Positions 42,425 to 51,438 are shown, counted from the first letter of the stretch. The stretch: DNA of 52,416 nucleotides from Methylococcaceae bacterium (GCA_021647585.1 JAKIUK010000024.1:1-52416), one strand, 5' to 3'. A program made the numbers and translations. The notes: generated from the letters alone by a model not told the origin.

Positions 42425-44820
42425 CCCTGAAATAATCTCCCTTTAGCCTCACGAATCACATCAACCGGCTTACCCAATTTTTGCAAAGCAATAAGCCCAC
42501 CAGCCTGCTGAATTTCCGGCACATCCCATAATGCTGGAGTTTCCAGCGCATCGGTTCCTCCTAAACTAAATTGGTGACCAAAACCTTTTAACACAATCGC
42601 ACTTTCAGTAGGCATATCATCAAACCATGCCTGATTCTGTTGCAGATAAATCTGCCCACGCGCTTGCTGTTTTAATGCTTGCGCATGGTAAGCATAATGG
42701 GCAAACATATCGTAATAATCAAAATCCTGCATATCTTCCAGTTCACGTAATACTTCCGGTGAATAGTTGTCACCGAGTAAATGATCAATCAATTCCCTGC
42801 GTTTTTTGGCTTCTATCCATAATTGGCGAAAATCATTCAGTTGTCCTGCTTCGCGCAACACCCGCTGCAACATCTCACGGCGGTATTCATCTATGGGTAC
42901 TTTTACATCTCTACCATCGCGGCGGGTCAGAATAAAACGGCCTTCAGAATTAACGGTAACATCTTGCCCCGCAATTTGAATGACTGGCGGTGATTCGTCA
43001 TCTTCGCCTCCGCCGCCTGTGTCACCACCTTCACCAGTAGGCTTTTTCTTTTTAGCTGAAGTGGGTGCGGTAATAAAATCGGTACCAAATAAGTCAGTCA
43101 CCCCCGTATAGTCGTACAACCAGAACTTGTATTTTTGGGTGGTTTCATCAATACGTGTACCACGTCCGACCATTTGATAAAACAGAATACTGGATTCCAG
43201 ATAACGAAAAAACACCACAGCATTCAGTCGCTCTATATCGACACCTGTCGCTAACAAATCCACTGTACAGGCAATAAAGGCACGCTCACCAGAGCCGCGC
43301 AAAGATTCAATTAAATCCCGGCCACCACTGTCGGTACATTTAAAAGCATAATGGTTTTTGACTTCTCGGCTTTGCTCCTTACACCATTGGCTATAGAGAT
43401 TATTTAACTGCATCACCACCCGGTCGGCATGCAGGTCACGGGTACAGAAAATAATCGCTTTTTGCTCAGGGCCGCCATGTTGGCAAAGCTGATCAAACAA
43501 ATCTTTACACATGGCAGCTATACGTTTTGGCAACATCAATTCTTTATCAAAATGCCTGGCCGTGTACTGGGCATTAACCTCGTTTTCAGCAATATCACGC
43601 CCCGTTTTAGCATCGATCGGGTGCGCTTGCATCACCTCGTCACTGGTATAGGTCTTGCCATCTATAGACGGTTTGCGCTTAATAATCTCACAGGCTGCCA
43701 AATAGCCGTCTTCCTGCGCTTGTATCAGGTTATATTCATAGACGGCAGACCCAAAATACTTGAGATTATTGGCGGTAATCTCCGCATCCTCTTTACTCTG
43801 TTTTTTGGATTCACGTAATTCTCTGGGTGTGGCTGTCAAACCTATCTGAACGGCATTCGGGTTACGCTTTAGAACTTCTGACCAACGCCCCCATGCAGAC
43901 CGGTGGCACTCATCAATGATGATAACGCTAAAGCTATCGGGCGGATAATGTTTGCTGAGAAAGCTAATAGACTCCTTCTCTTCATCATCCAGTCCTAAGG
44001 TTTGATAAGTGGCAATATGAATACGTGCATTTTTAGCACTGTTTTCGCCTTTGCTATTGCTAACTAAACGGGCATTATCACCGAAGACAGCTTTCAGTTT
44101 GTTATAACCTTGTTCACGTAATTCATCACGATCACATAAGAATAGCGCTGGTTTTGGTAGGCGTTGCGCTTCGTGTAAACGCCAAAGTAGATTAGCGGCT
44201 ATGATAGTTTTACCTGATCCTGTAGCCAATGCTAGTAGAACGCGTGCGGGTTGCTGAATTTGTTCGCAATATAAGATTTTTTCAAAACAGGCCCGAATAG
44301 CAGCATCTTGATAATAACGCGCTTTGGGATATGCAGGGCTGTCACTCATAAACAGCAACTTGGCTTCCGGTCGAGTAATATCTATACCCGTGTCTACAGC
44401 ATATCGTGCGGTTAATTCGTTATGACTGGGAAAGTTTTCTTTAAGTGAGAATGGGCCAGACTGTAATTGACTGTTTTTATCGTATTCGCCATATAAATGA
44501 CCGTTAGTCGCAAAAACATACTGCACACTGAAGCGTCTACATTCGGAATAGCCTTTTGCTTGTTGCATGCCCTGTAACGGGTCTGCTGATTCTTTTTTAG
44601 CTTCCAAGACACCTACTGGTAGTGCTTTAGGCATATTATCGGTCTGTACGCATAATAGATAATCAGTACGGCCTGCACCTTTTCGTCTACGTCCTTTATT
44701 GCCAATCGGTTCGACGGGAGCTGGTGTTTCTAAGGTGAGCCTTGATAGGTCGTTATAACCTTTGTCGCGTAATACCGGATCTATCAGGTAATAGCGCGTT
44801 TCAGCTTCGTTGTACCCCAT
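42421..44820 (-). CDS. hsdR: Type I restriction enzyme motor/nuclease subunit (HsdR)
   Basis: A 799-residue subunit. The N-terminal nuclease of PD-(D/E)xK type is visible as Asp53 (GRTDYLLCV) and Glu73/Lys75 (GVLEAKKE). The superfamily 2 translocase follows with Walker A ATGSGKT (about 199-205), IIDECH (303-306), TATPRE and the motif VI region YQMVGRGTRIDE. The C-terminal part (YRREMLQRVLREAGQLNDFR; FDYYDMFAHYAYHAQAL) resembles the EcoEI-type HsdR C-terminal domain. It is the first gene of the operon hsdR-hsdS-dinD-hsdM-hipA-HIRAN. Its promoter must lie in the 320-bp gap holding repeat family B. Confidence 0.95.
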   Translation of the reverse strand: MGYNEAETRYYLIDPVLRDKGYNDLSRLTLETPAPVEPIGNKGRRRKGAGRTDYLLCVQTDNMPKALPVGVLEAKKESADPLQGMQQAKGYSECRRFSVQYVFATNGHLYGEYDKNSQLQSGPFSLKENFPSHNELTARYAVDTGIDITRPEAKLLFMSDSPAYPKARYYQDAAIRACFEKILYCEQIQQPARVLLALATGSGKTIIAANLLWRLHEAQRLPKPALFLCDRDELREQGYNKLKAVFGDNARLVSNSKGENSAKNARIHIATYQTLGLDDEEKESISFLSKHYPPDSFSVIIIDECHRSAWGRWSEVLKRNPNAVQIGLTATPRELRESKKQSKEDAEITANNLKYFGSAVYEYNLIQAQEDGYLAACEIIKRKPSIDGKTYTSDEVMQAHPIDAKTGRDIAENEVNAQYTARHFDKELMLPKRIAAMCKDLFDQLCQHGGPEQKAIIFCTRDLHADRVVMQLNNLYSQWCKEQSREVKNHYAFKCTDSGGRDLIESLRGSGERAFIACTVDLLATGVDIERLNAVVFFRYLESSILFYQMVGRGTRIDETTQKYKFWLYDYTGVTDLFGTDFITAPTSAKKKKPTGEGGDTGGGGEDDESPPVIQIAGQDVTVNSEGRFILTRRDGRDVKVPIDEYRREMLQRVLREAGQLNDFRQLWIEAKKRRELIDHLLGDNYSPEVLRELEDMQDFDYYDMFAHYAYHAQALKQQARGQIYLQQNQAWFDDMPTESAIVLKGFGHQFSLGGTDALETPALWDVPEIQQAGGLIALQKLGKPVDVIREAKGRLFQG

Positions 44821-44940
44821 ATAATGTCCTTATTGATTGAGCATCAAGATGAAAGAATATTTTCACTGGTAATTATTGGATTTTACCCGAATATAGAAAA
44901 CACTGAACATTTTCTTCTACAATTAGGTGTGATTAAAGTT

Positions 44941-45050
44941 GTAGAGCGGACTTCAGTCCGCAATTCATGCTGAAATATAGCGGACTGATTACGCCATGAA
45001 AGGCGTGTAGTAGAGTAATGTAGCAGCAATTACCGAAGTCCGCTCTACAA
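44941..45050. repeat. Dispersed repeat, family B copy 3 (two-armed)
   Basis: Left arm gtagagcggacttcagtccg (44941-44960) and right arm accgaagtccgctctac (to about 45048) are inverted copies enclosing about 70 bp. It is the fullest version of the unit at 3331 and 17218. It fills much of the 321-bp gap between hsdR and the oxygenase gene; no gene is seen in the remainder. Confidence 0.65.
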
Positions 45051-45141
45051 TAATACAATTCATATTTACTTCACTTTTAGCACAAAAAATTGAGAACATA
45101 ATCAGTGCATATGATAAATACCCTTAGCTTCCTTAATATTT

Positions 45142-47430
45142 TCAAAAGTCTAACAATCGAGCAAGTGCCTCTTGATCTCTTTGTGATTGCACCACTCGTC
45201 GTTGATAACTCGCCTGATTTTTTGTACATATCAGGCTATAAGGGCGACTCTTTTTCTCGGTGACATAATCAATATCACACTTATTCATATCAATGCTGTG
45301 TTGCACATGACTACGACGCGATTCAACGGCTTTTAAACGCCATTGTGCTTTCTCTGCGTTAATAAGGAACTGGCGTAATCCACGGCAATCATTACAGGAA
45401 CACTTGATTGTATTGTCCCGGCTCCAATCAGCCGGTGGCTCTAATGGTTCCGCTAATCGTGTTTGTAAATGGGTTATGACTAGCTGGTGTAAACGCATTA
45501 CAGTGGATAATTCATTGCTAGTCGTTAATCCCACAATATCCAGGGCAGTAGGTAATAATATTTCATCCATTCCATATATAGTGGGCCAGGCGAGCATATA
45601 GTCGAGTGTTTGTTCCGCTAAATCACTGTCAATCAAGCAGAAACTAACGAGAATATCCGCAACATCACCCGCAGTAAGCGCCATTCTTTGTTGTTGCCAA
45701 GGCGGTAAACCCGGAAACCGTTTAGTATCACCTGGTAAGGCTTTAAATAACACGTGTGCAGCAACTCTGAGTTGTTGCCTATCACTTTTCTCTCGTTTAC
45801 GACACAAACCAGATAAAAGAGTAATGCAAGCTGCTTGCGCTTTAACAGCGCTAACTGTGATTGCATCTGTTGTATAGCTAACAACATCTGACCAGGGTAA
45901 TAGTTTTGATGCTTGAGCAAGAGCCACACTGGCTTCTTTTTGATAAATGCCTTTTTTAGCAATGATTAAGCAAAGACGATTAATTAAAACAACATCTCTC
46001 AAATGATATAAGCACTTTAATAATTCAGCAATATGCTGACTTCTCCTATAGCTATTGGATTGTTGTTCACAATGCAATGGCATCCAGTCTCTTAATATAT
46101 AACTCGCTAAAGTATGCGCCTCCTGTTTAGTTTTCTCTTCTTTATTATTTTTCCACTGTTGACATAGCTCTTTTAACACAGAAAGCGCTGCATTTAATCC
46201 AGCTTGATTAATAATGGCTAAATAGTGTGCTCGTGGCCACAGAACCAATGCGGCACAATGGTACATACGCTCAAAAGAAGCCCCCGCATTACCCGTTGCT
46301 TCTTGAAATTCAACATCACTCGCTTCCATATGCTCAAAGTCTTCAGGTGGACAGAATTCTTCGGCTTTAAACGGTAAGGCTGGTAATACTGGCTGACTAC
46401 CATCAGGACACCGCCATTCTGAAATCTTTTCATAATGATCAATAACCTCACCTATTTCAAAGTCATCTTCATCTACATTTTCATCCCAATGATTGTAGTA
46501 TCCACCTCCAAAATATTCAGCGCTGCCGCTTTCTTCTATAGACACCAAAGCTAGATACAAATCACAATCGGATTTTTTTGCTGCTACGCAAAGTACATCA
46601 GCGCTAGCGGCATCTTTATTTTTTAAGGCGTCAAACTTTAGCTCAGCGATTGAATACTCATGCTCTAATAAAAAGATTAACTTTTCTGGCGTATCTTCTT
46701 CGTTTTTTTTATTTAAGCTTAACGCCCAGTTATTTAATAACGCAGCCACTTTTTGCTGTGCTTGGCGGTAATCTGGCGGAGTAGGTAATGGTATCTTTTT
46801 ATTTGTGCGGATCAAGTTATAGACTAAAGTCAATCGGCAACCCTCTGTTATCGGTAATACCTCATGTACACAATCCGCATAAAAAGCAGCAAAAGAAATC
46901 TCTTCAGGTTCTTGACTACGAAGGTCAAGTTTAACTTCTTCCTGCTGATGGCGTACAAGCAGTTCACCACCACTGTAAAGTGAAGGGAGAACAATGATCA
47001 GGGTTGCGAACATACCATCGGTCTTTTCTGTATCACGATGAGAAGAAAAAAAACACCCCGCATCGTATACCAAAAGCTTATATAACTCTGCCGAAACGGC
47101 ACAATCAACACCTAAGTCTAATTTAACGTGATTTACAATATCAGCCAGATCTTTTTGCCAATATTTACCGCTCAGATTCACCTGATTGACATTAATCTGC
47201 CATGTTCGCCTAACCTCAGTATCTACAAGTGTTTCATAGCCTTTCCCATAAGGCGCTCGTTCAGCAACTTTTACCAATTGTTCTGCCTGCACGGAGAGTA
47301 AGGGTAAAGAAATTCTACCCACCTGATTAACTTCCAGGCAGGGTGGGAATATTTCCTTTGTTCCTGTTGAATAAAAATCACCAGGAGACTGGAGATTTTG
47401 CAAAATATCAGAGAGTTGTTTTGTGAGCAT
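45142..47430 (-). CDS. 2OG-Fe(II) oxygenase domain protein, large
   Basis: A 762-residue protein. Residues about 110-210 form a prolyl-4-hydroxylase-like 2-oxoglutarate/Fe(II) oxygenase domain with the metal triad His131 and Asp133 (SSHRDTEKTDGMF) and His189 (ADCVHEVLPI), plus Arg199 for 2-oxoglutarate (GCRLTLVYNL). The next 550 residues are helical, with no motif I recognise; Cys-rich segments (IKCSCNDCRG near 675) could bind metal. Similar long proteins exist as uncharacterised 2OG oxygenases. It neighbours the restriction operon but is separated from it by a repeat, so a shared role is unproven. Confidence 0.82.
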   Translation of the reverse strand: MLTKQLSDILQNLQSPGDFYSTGTKEIFPPCLEVNQVGRISLPLLSVQAEQLVKVAERAPYGKGYETLVDTEVRRTWQINVNQVNLSGKYWQKDLADIVNHVKLDLGVDCAVSAELYKLLVYDAGCFFSSHRDTEKTDGMFATLIIVLPSLYSGGELLVRHQQEEVKLDLRSQEPEEISFAAFYADCVHEVLPITEGCRLTLVYNLIRTNKKIPLPTPPDYRQAQQKVAALLNNWALSLNKKNEEDTPEKLIFLLEHEYSIAELKFDALKNKDAASADVLCVAAKKSDCDLYLALVSIEESGSAEYFGGGYYNHWDENVDEDDFEIGEVIDHYEKISEWRCPDGSQPVLPALPFKAEEFCPPEDFEHMEASDVEFQEATGNAGASFERMYHCAALVLWPRAHYLAIINQAGLNAALSVLKELCQQWKNNKEEKTKQEAHTLASYILRDWMPLHCEQQSNSYRRSQHIAELLKCLYHLRDVVLINRLCLIIAKKGIYQKEASVALAQASKLLPWSDVVSYTTDAITVSAVKAQAACITLLSGLCRKREKSDRQQLRVAAHVLFKALPGDTKRFPGLPPWQQQRMALTAGDVADILVSFCLIDSDLAEQTLDYMLAWPTIYGMDEILLPTALDIVGLTTSNELSTVMRLHQLVITHLQTRLAEPLEPPADWSRDNTIKCSCNDCRGLRQFLINAEKAQWRLKAVESRRSHVQHSIDMNKCDIDYVTEKKSRPYSLICTKNQASYQRRVVQSQRDQEALARLLDF

Positions 47431-47625
47431 AAGTTTTTAATGTAGATACAACAATCAGGCTATCATAAAAATGATCGGGGGGCTAAATATAAAATAGACT
47501 GTCACCTTGACACCTGCAAAGAAGACGCAGAAGCGTCTTAGCCTGAGTCACCGTGCAGAGCGTGGAAACTATAAACCTAATTTATTTTTTTAATCCGCTA
47601 CCTTTTATACGCACCTATTTTCTTA
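47431..47625. other. Intergenic stretch with short hairpin
   Basis: Contains a perfect 7-bp stem with 4-nt loop at 47522-47539 (aagacgc/agaa/gcgtctt), followed by agcctgagtcaccgtgcaga, which looks like a dispersed intergenic repeat tail. It precedes the oxygenase start on the minus strand; no promoter was picked with confidence. Confidence 0.35.
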
Positions 47626-47763
47626 TTATGGCAAAAGCTTCCGCTGTCTTTGCTGATCTTTAAATTGGTACTTAGAAGCACGACGTTTCGATGAAATATT
47701 CTGTGTGGAGAAACCGATATGATCTTCGCCTCGTTGTCTGGACATCTGAACCTTTTTTCTGGC
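47626..47763 (-). pseudogene. Duplicated 3' end of trhO (fragment)
   Basis: On the minus strand this reads KKVQMSRQRGEDHIGFSTQN then ISSKRRASKYQFKDQQRQRK and LLP, stop. It matches the last 43 residues of TrhO encoded at 48673-48801 at about 32 of 43 positions, and is also clearly alike in DNA. It has no start and no upstream body. It begins directly after the stop codon of the LprI-like gene, so the lysozyme/LprI pair is bracketed by two direct copies of the trhO tail. Confidence 0.88.
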
Positions 47764-48153
47764 TTATTTATCAATAAGTACCACTTCATATAGAAGTTTC
47801 AAAGAATTTTCACGTAGCGTGTATAATTTTTCTTTACAGGTTATATAACTTATACCTGCAAGAGACCCTTTACCATATATACCACGTTGATGTGTACATT
47901 GTGCATCAACGAAGCGAACCCATTGCCTCTGCAATGATATAAAACTGTCTGCATAATCTTTGCCACTAAATGAAATTAGGTTTATATTTATTCTATTCAC
48001 TAGGGCTTCTAGTTTTCTGTTTTCACTCTCAAATGAGTTTTCAGCACAGATACGAGTTTGCAATATATTCATTGGGTTGTTACAGTCAATCTCAACTGAT
48101 GCACATGAAGAAGCTGATAGAAATATGATAAATGCGGTTAACAAAAGCCTCAT
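47764..48153 (-). CDS. LprI-family lysozyme-inhibitor-like protein (DUF1311)
   Basis: A 129-residue exported protein: a hydrophobic N-terminal signal (LLLTAFIIFLSASSCAS), with a Cys that may be a lipobox, then an LprI-type domain with spaced cysteines (IDCNNPMNILQTRICAENSF; RQWVRFVDAQC; GSLAGISYITCKEK). Members such as Mycobacterium LprI inhibit lysozyme. Its start overlaps the lysozyme gene by 4 bp (ATGA), so toxin and inhibitor are made together. That pairing supports an immunity role in the periplasm. Confidence 0.83.
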   Translation of the reverse strand: MRLLLTAFIIFLSASSCASVEIDCNNPMNILQTRICAENSFESENRKLEALVNRININLISFSGKDYADSFISLQRQWVRFVDAQCTHQRGIYGKGSLAGISYITCKEKLYTLRENSLKLLYEVVLIDK

Positions 48154-48641
48154 TTGTCAACCCCTGCATTAAAAATAGCAATTTCTACATTTCGACGATT
48201 CGTAAGGCCTTTCATCACTTTGCCATTGCTTTTATTCCATTTTCTTAATTCGGCAGGAACAACATTGTAATTACCAGCATTCAATGATTTCAATAGTGAT
48301 GACCTCGAAAAAGCTCCTCTTCCAACATTAAATACAAACATAACAAGCGCATCAAATTGATTTTGATTTAAATTAACCTTTACTAACTCATTAACTGCAT
48401 TTTCAGCAAAATTATAGTCTGTCTTCATTAAGGCTTCTGCTTTTGTCTCACTAATGCCTTTAACGAATGGTTCCTCTGATTTGAAAGACTTAACATCACA
48501 AGGATCATAGTGAACAAGGTGGCCATACCCAATAGTACAATAGCCTTTCGTCTTACCACCATCATTATATAAATTGGGAACAAAGCCCTCTGCTTTTTTT
48601 AGAGCATCTAACCCTTTTTTACCAAGACTCATTTTGTTCAT
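48150..48641 (-). CDS. Phage-type lysozyme (GH24)
   Basis: A 163-residue muramidase that cuts the MurNAc-GlcNAc bond of peptidoglycan. The catalytic region is intact: Glu18 in LKKAEGFVPNLYND, followed by the GH24 spacing to YCTIGYGHLVHYDPC, then FDALVMFVFNVGRGAF and AELRKWNKSNGKVMKGLTNR, typical of T4/lambdoid endolysins. There is no signal peptide, as in holin-dependent endolysins or secreted-system effectors. No holin or other phage gene is nearby. It is followed by a coupled LprI-like inhibitor, which is unusual for phage lysis cassettes. Confidence 0.92.
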   Translation of the reverse strand: MNKMSLGKKGLDALKKAEGFVPNLYNDGGKTKGYCTIGYGHLVHYDPCDVKSFKSEEPFVKGISETKAEALMKTDYNFAENAVNELVKVNLNQNQFDALVMFVFNVGRGAFSRSSLLKSLNAGNYNVVPAELRKWNKSNGKVMKGLTNRRNVEIAIFNAGVDK

Positions 48642-48672
48642 AGCCTTATCCCACCTTATAATCTAATTGAAT

Positions 48673-49662
48673 TTATGACAAACGCTTCAGCTGTCTTTGC
48701 TGATCTTTCAATTGATACTTAGAAGCACGGCGTTTCGATGAAATATCCCGTGCGGAGGAACCGATATGGTCTTCGCCTCGTTGCTTGGATATCTGAACCT
48801 GCTTTTCCCTTTCTAAAAAACGTTGGCGTTGTTTCGCTGTTACTTTATCGTAGCAATGTGGACAACTAACCCCTTGCTGGTATTGCTCACTATTTTTATC
48901 ATCTTCGGTAATCGGATAACGGCAGGCATAACATTGATCATACTGGCCTTTTTCCAGGTTATGGTTGACCGCCACTCGGTTATCAAAAACAAAACACTCA
49001 CCCTGCCATGCAGACTGATCCACTGGAACTTGTTCCAGATACTTTAAAATTCCACCTTGCAGATGATATACATCTTCAAATCCCTGTTCTTTCAAATAAG
49101 CAGTCGATTTTTCACAGCGGATACCCCCCGTACAATACATTGCAATTTTTTTGTGTTTAGTGGGGTCTAATTGCTGTTTAACATATTTTGAAAACTCCCG
49201 AAAGGTCTCTGTTTTTGGGTTAACAGCACCTTTAAAAGCACCAATGGTGACTTCGTAATCATTCCTGGTATCAATTAATAATACATCGGGGTCAGAAATC
49301 AGAGCATTCCAGTCTTCAGGTTTGACGTAAGTGCCGACTATATTTTTCGGATCAATACCATCAATCCCCATAGTCACGATCTCTTTCTTTAATTTAACCT
49401 TAGTGCGATAAAAAGGCATAGCCTGCTCATAAGATTCCTTGGTCTCCAAGTCTGCAAAACGCGGATCAGAACGTAGCCAGGTTAACAATGCATCTATTCC
49501 TTTACGATCACCGGCTATTGTGCCGTTAATACCTTCTTTAGCCAGTAGCAAAGTACCTTTAACATGATTTTCTTCCATCCGTGTTAAAAGAGGTTTCCTA
49601 AGCGAGGCATAGTCATCCAGCGTAACAAATTTGTATAACGCCGATACTACGATATCAGTCAT
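48673..49662 (-). CDS. trhO: tRNA uridine(34) hydroxylase TrhO (rhodanese family)
   Basis: A 329-residue enzyme (formerly YceA) that makes 5-hydroxyuridine at position 34 of tRNAs, using O2. The N-terminal domain (YKFVTLDDYASLRKPLL, LLAKEGINGTIAG) is typical; the rhodanese domain carries the active-site loop MYCTGGIRCEKST (Cys177, Cys183). A four-Cys segment follows (CYACRYPI ... SCPHC), then a basic tail (SSKRRASKYQLKDQQRQLKR). The tail is duplicated at 47626-47763. The gene is complete; the lysozyme gene starts 31 bp beyond its stop. Confidence 0.95.
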   Translation of the reverse strand: MTDIVVSALYKFVTLDDYASLRKPLLTRMEENHVKGTLLLAKEGINGTIAGDRKGIDALLTWLRSDPRFADLETKESYEQAMPFYRTKVKLKKEIVTMGIDGIDPKNIVGTYVKPEDWNALISDPDVLLIDTRNDYEVTIGAFKGAVNPKTETFREFSKYVKQQLDPTKHKKIAMYCTGGIRCEKSTAYLKEQGFEDVYHLQGGILKYLEQVPVDQSAWQGECFVFDNRVAVNHNLEKGQYDQCYACRYPITEDDKNSEQYQQGVSCPHCYDKVTAKQRQRFLEREKQVQISKQRGEDHIGSSARDISSKRRASKYQLKDQQRQLKRLS

Positions 49663-50178
49663 ATATCACCTATACTGCCAGCCGGAACGTAAATCCGGTG
49701 CATTTATTCAAAAATTGCACATTCTACCGTAATTCTGTTCGTTTTATAACTTCAAGATTTTAAATAGGCTTTTATCACTCAATATCACATAGAACCTCAG
49801 ATAAATATGATGAGTACTCCTCAAGTAATACTAATACCCATTTTCATGACCTCCATATCTGGGTTTATTGATCTTTCAAGATGATCAATAAAGCATCATA
49901 ACGGTTTTCGCATAATGCCCCCTGTTCCCTTCTCCAAGGGGGAAATCAAGAAGAGGAAATAAAATGTAAATAATTTGGGCCGATTAATATCACTAGAATT
50001 CCCTACTGACAGTACAATATTGTTGCTTCTATAGTCTAAAAATCAAGGAAGATAATGGATTCTTGAAAATCATTTGTTTACAGTCAAACCAAAAGCGAAC
50101 TATGACTGTTTCTTTTTTATGGGCCCACACATCTTAGGTCATCTTATGGAATCATAGATGGCCCTATTAGTTTTTAAA
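49663..50178. other. 516-bp intergenic region, one hairpin, no gene seen
   Basis: Holds the trhO upstream region. A perfect 10-bp inverted repeat (tttattgatc/gatcaataaa, 49864-49892, 9-nt loop) and a small ccgga...tccgg dyad near 49681 are the only structures noticed. Reading frames are short and lack coding character. Confidence 0.4.
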
Positions 50179-50626
50179 TCAATTTATCTCATAAAAAGAA
50201 ACAAGAATTTGACCGGTTTCGTCATAATACGAAACACAACCTTCCTCAGTTACTAGCCATACTTCTTTTGCTCCAGCCTTAAAAAAAGTTTGACTTTACC
50301 CAGCATCTCCTCTTGAGTATTGGACAGTGATATTATGTCTACGCATATTTCTGGTGCACTAGAAGCAAATACCTCTCCAATATGTAATTTCACGTATTCA
50401 TCCGTTCCCCAAGAAACATCAGGAACCCATACCCCCATGCTAGTCTGTATTGCCAATTCAGTAAAAATACGGTCATTAGATTGCCACCCAAGGCGTTTAG
50501 CAATTTCTCCTTTCAGCAAACTATAAATGATGCAGGTGACATTTCTATTTTCCCGTATTCATTAAGCTCTATTTTATAAGGTAAGTCTTGCAAGGTCTTA
50601 TCCAGCAACACATCCTGCCATTTCAT
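50179..50626 (-). pseudogene. Uma2-family (DUF820) endonuclease gene with two frameshifts
   Basis: The three pieces, in different frames, join to a full Uma2-like protein: MKWQDVLLDKTLQDLPYKIE (start at 50626) with EMSPAS; then GEIAKRLGWQSNDR, VPDVSWGTDEY and EICVDIISLSNTQEEMLGKV; then AGAKEVWLVTEEGCVSYYDE, ending near 50179. The second shift lies in a T/A run (cttttttta). Uma2 proteins are PD-(D/E)xK-like and often occur in large numbers with unclear roles. The frameshifts could be real decay or sequencing errors in homopolymers. Confidence 0.82.
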
Positions 50627-51021
50627 CTTTGCCCCTTCAATTTACTATTTTCTATCATTATAACCATTACTTTAAGCTATACACAAAAACTTGAAAACGG
50701 AGATGAATCATTAATTCGAGTCTACCCCTGTTTCTTAGTGTTTTTTTTATTAGGTGGGTGGGTAGTTACGATTACTAAACCATACTCGTTGCTTTATAAC
50801 ACAGGCTGTAGAAATTTTACGCAACTAAATTGTAGTTAATAATGGGTAGCTTATTTGTTGCGAGTTGCCTAATTATTAACAAAATCGCTTATTAATCGGT
50901 TGACCTGTGTGTTACTCCCATGTTTTACCATTCATCATAGAAGGATAATTCTTCGGCTATCAGAAAAGATTACTTTGTATAAAAGGAACTGATAGTAAAC
51001 ATATTCATGCAGGAGAGAACA
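50627..51021. other. 395-bp region upstream of copK-like gene
   Basis: No supported gene; a plus-strand frame at 50588-50839 lacks family features and overlaps the Uma2 remnant. A ttgacc at 50900-50905 could be a -35 box for the copK-like gene, but the -10 partner is weak. Confidence 0.35.
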
Positions 51022-51312
51022 ATGAAAACTTTAGCATTAATCCCACTGTTACTTCTTTCAGCGTCTGTTTTTGCTACTGAGACAAGTGTAGGGAGCAATA
51101 TAAATGAGCCGATTGAACTTAAAAGCGGCGCTTATTTGTTTATCAGCAATGATAACATCATGCGCATGGTCGATAATGAGGGCAAACCGGTACAAATGAC
51201 CGACGGTGTTGAGATGGAATTAATTAATGGTGATTTAATTATGATGAAAAATAAGCGTCTCTGGCACAGTGTAAATCCCAAAAAACGCCATGATCATCAA
51301 AAAATGAAATAA
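51022..51312 (+). CDS. CopK-like periplasmic copper-binding protein
   Basis: About 96 residues: a signal peptide (LALIPLLLLSASVFA) followed by a small beta domain similar to CopK of Cupriavidus: IELKSGAYLFISNDNIMRMV, GKPVQMTDGVEMELINGDLI, then MMKNKRLW. CopK binds Cu(I) through methionines and Cu(II) through histidine; several Met and a His-rich tail (KKRHDHQKMK) are kept here. I chose the ATG at 51022, which has a ggaga site upstream and gives a normal signal peptide. Followed by a cytochrome c gene. Confidence 0.75.
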   Translation: MKTLALIPLLLLSASVFATETSVGSNINEPIELKSGAYLFISNDNIMRMVDNEGKPVQMTDGVEMELINGDLIMMKNKRLWHSVNPKKRHDHQKMK

Positions 51313-51321
51313 AGTCCTTGA

Positions 51322-51370
51322 CAAGGGAGTGGGTTTATTAAGAATTCACACCCTTGCCATACTTTTATTT
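51322..51370 (+). terminator. Possible Rho-independent terminator after copK-like gene
   Basis: A stem caagggagtg / cacacccttg (one mismatch, 51322-51331 and 51346-51355) is followed by an interrupted T-run (acttttatttt). Confidence 0.4.
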
Positions 51371-51438
51371 TAAGGCTAGATAAAACTTCTTCATAAACAC
51401 CTGGTTTTTCTAGGTTTATAGCCACAGGGGAGAATAAG

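Noticed and set aside
44941..45050. CRISPR repeat or small CRISPR array
   Set aside because: Only one pair of inverted arms with no regular spacer-repeat pattern; related copies are dispersed.
47598..47789. 63-codon minus-strand frame
   Set aside because: It is an out-of-frame reading of the duplicated trhO tail; the correct frame gives the TrhO-like sequence.
48150..48641. Prophage lysis module
   Set aside because: No holin, spanin or other phage gene is nearby and an inhibitor gene is coupled to the lysozyme.
50588..50839. 83-codon plus-strand frame with a hydrophobic segment
   Set aside because: It overlaps the Uma2 remnant on the other strand, has no clear ribosome site and resembles no family.
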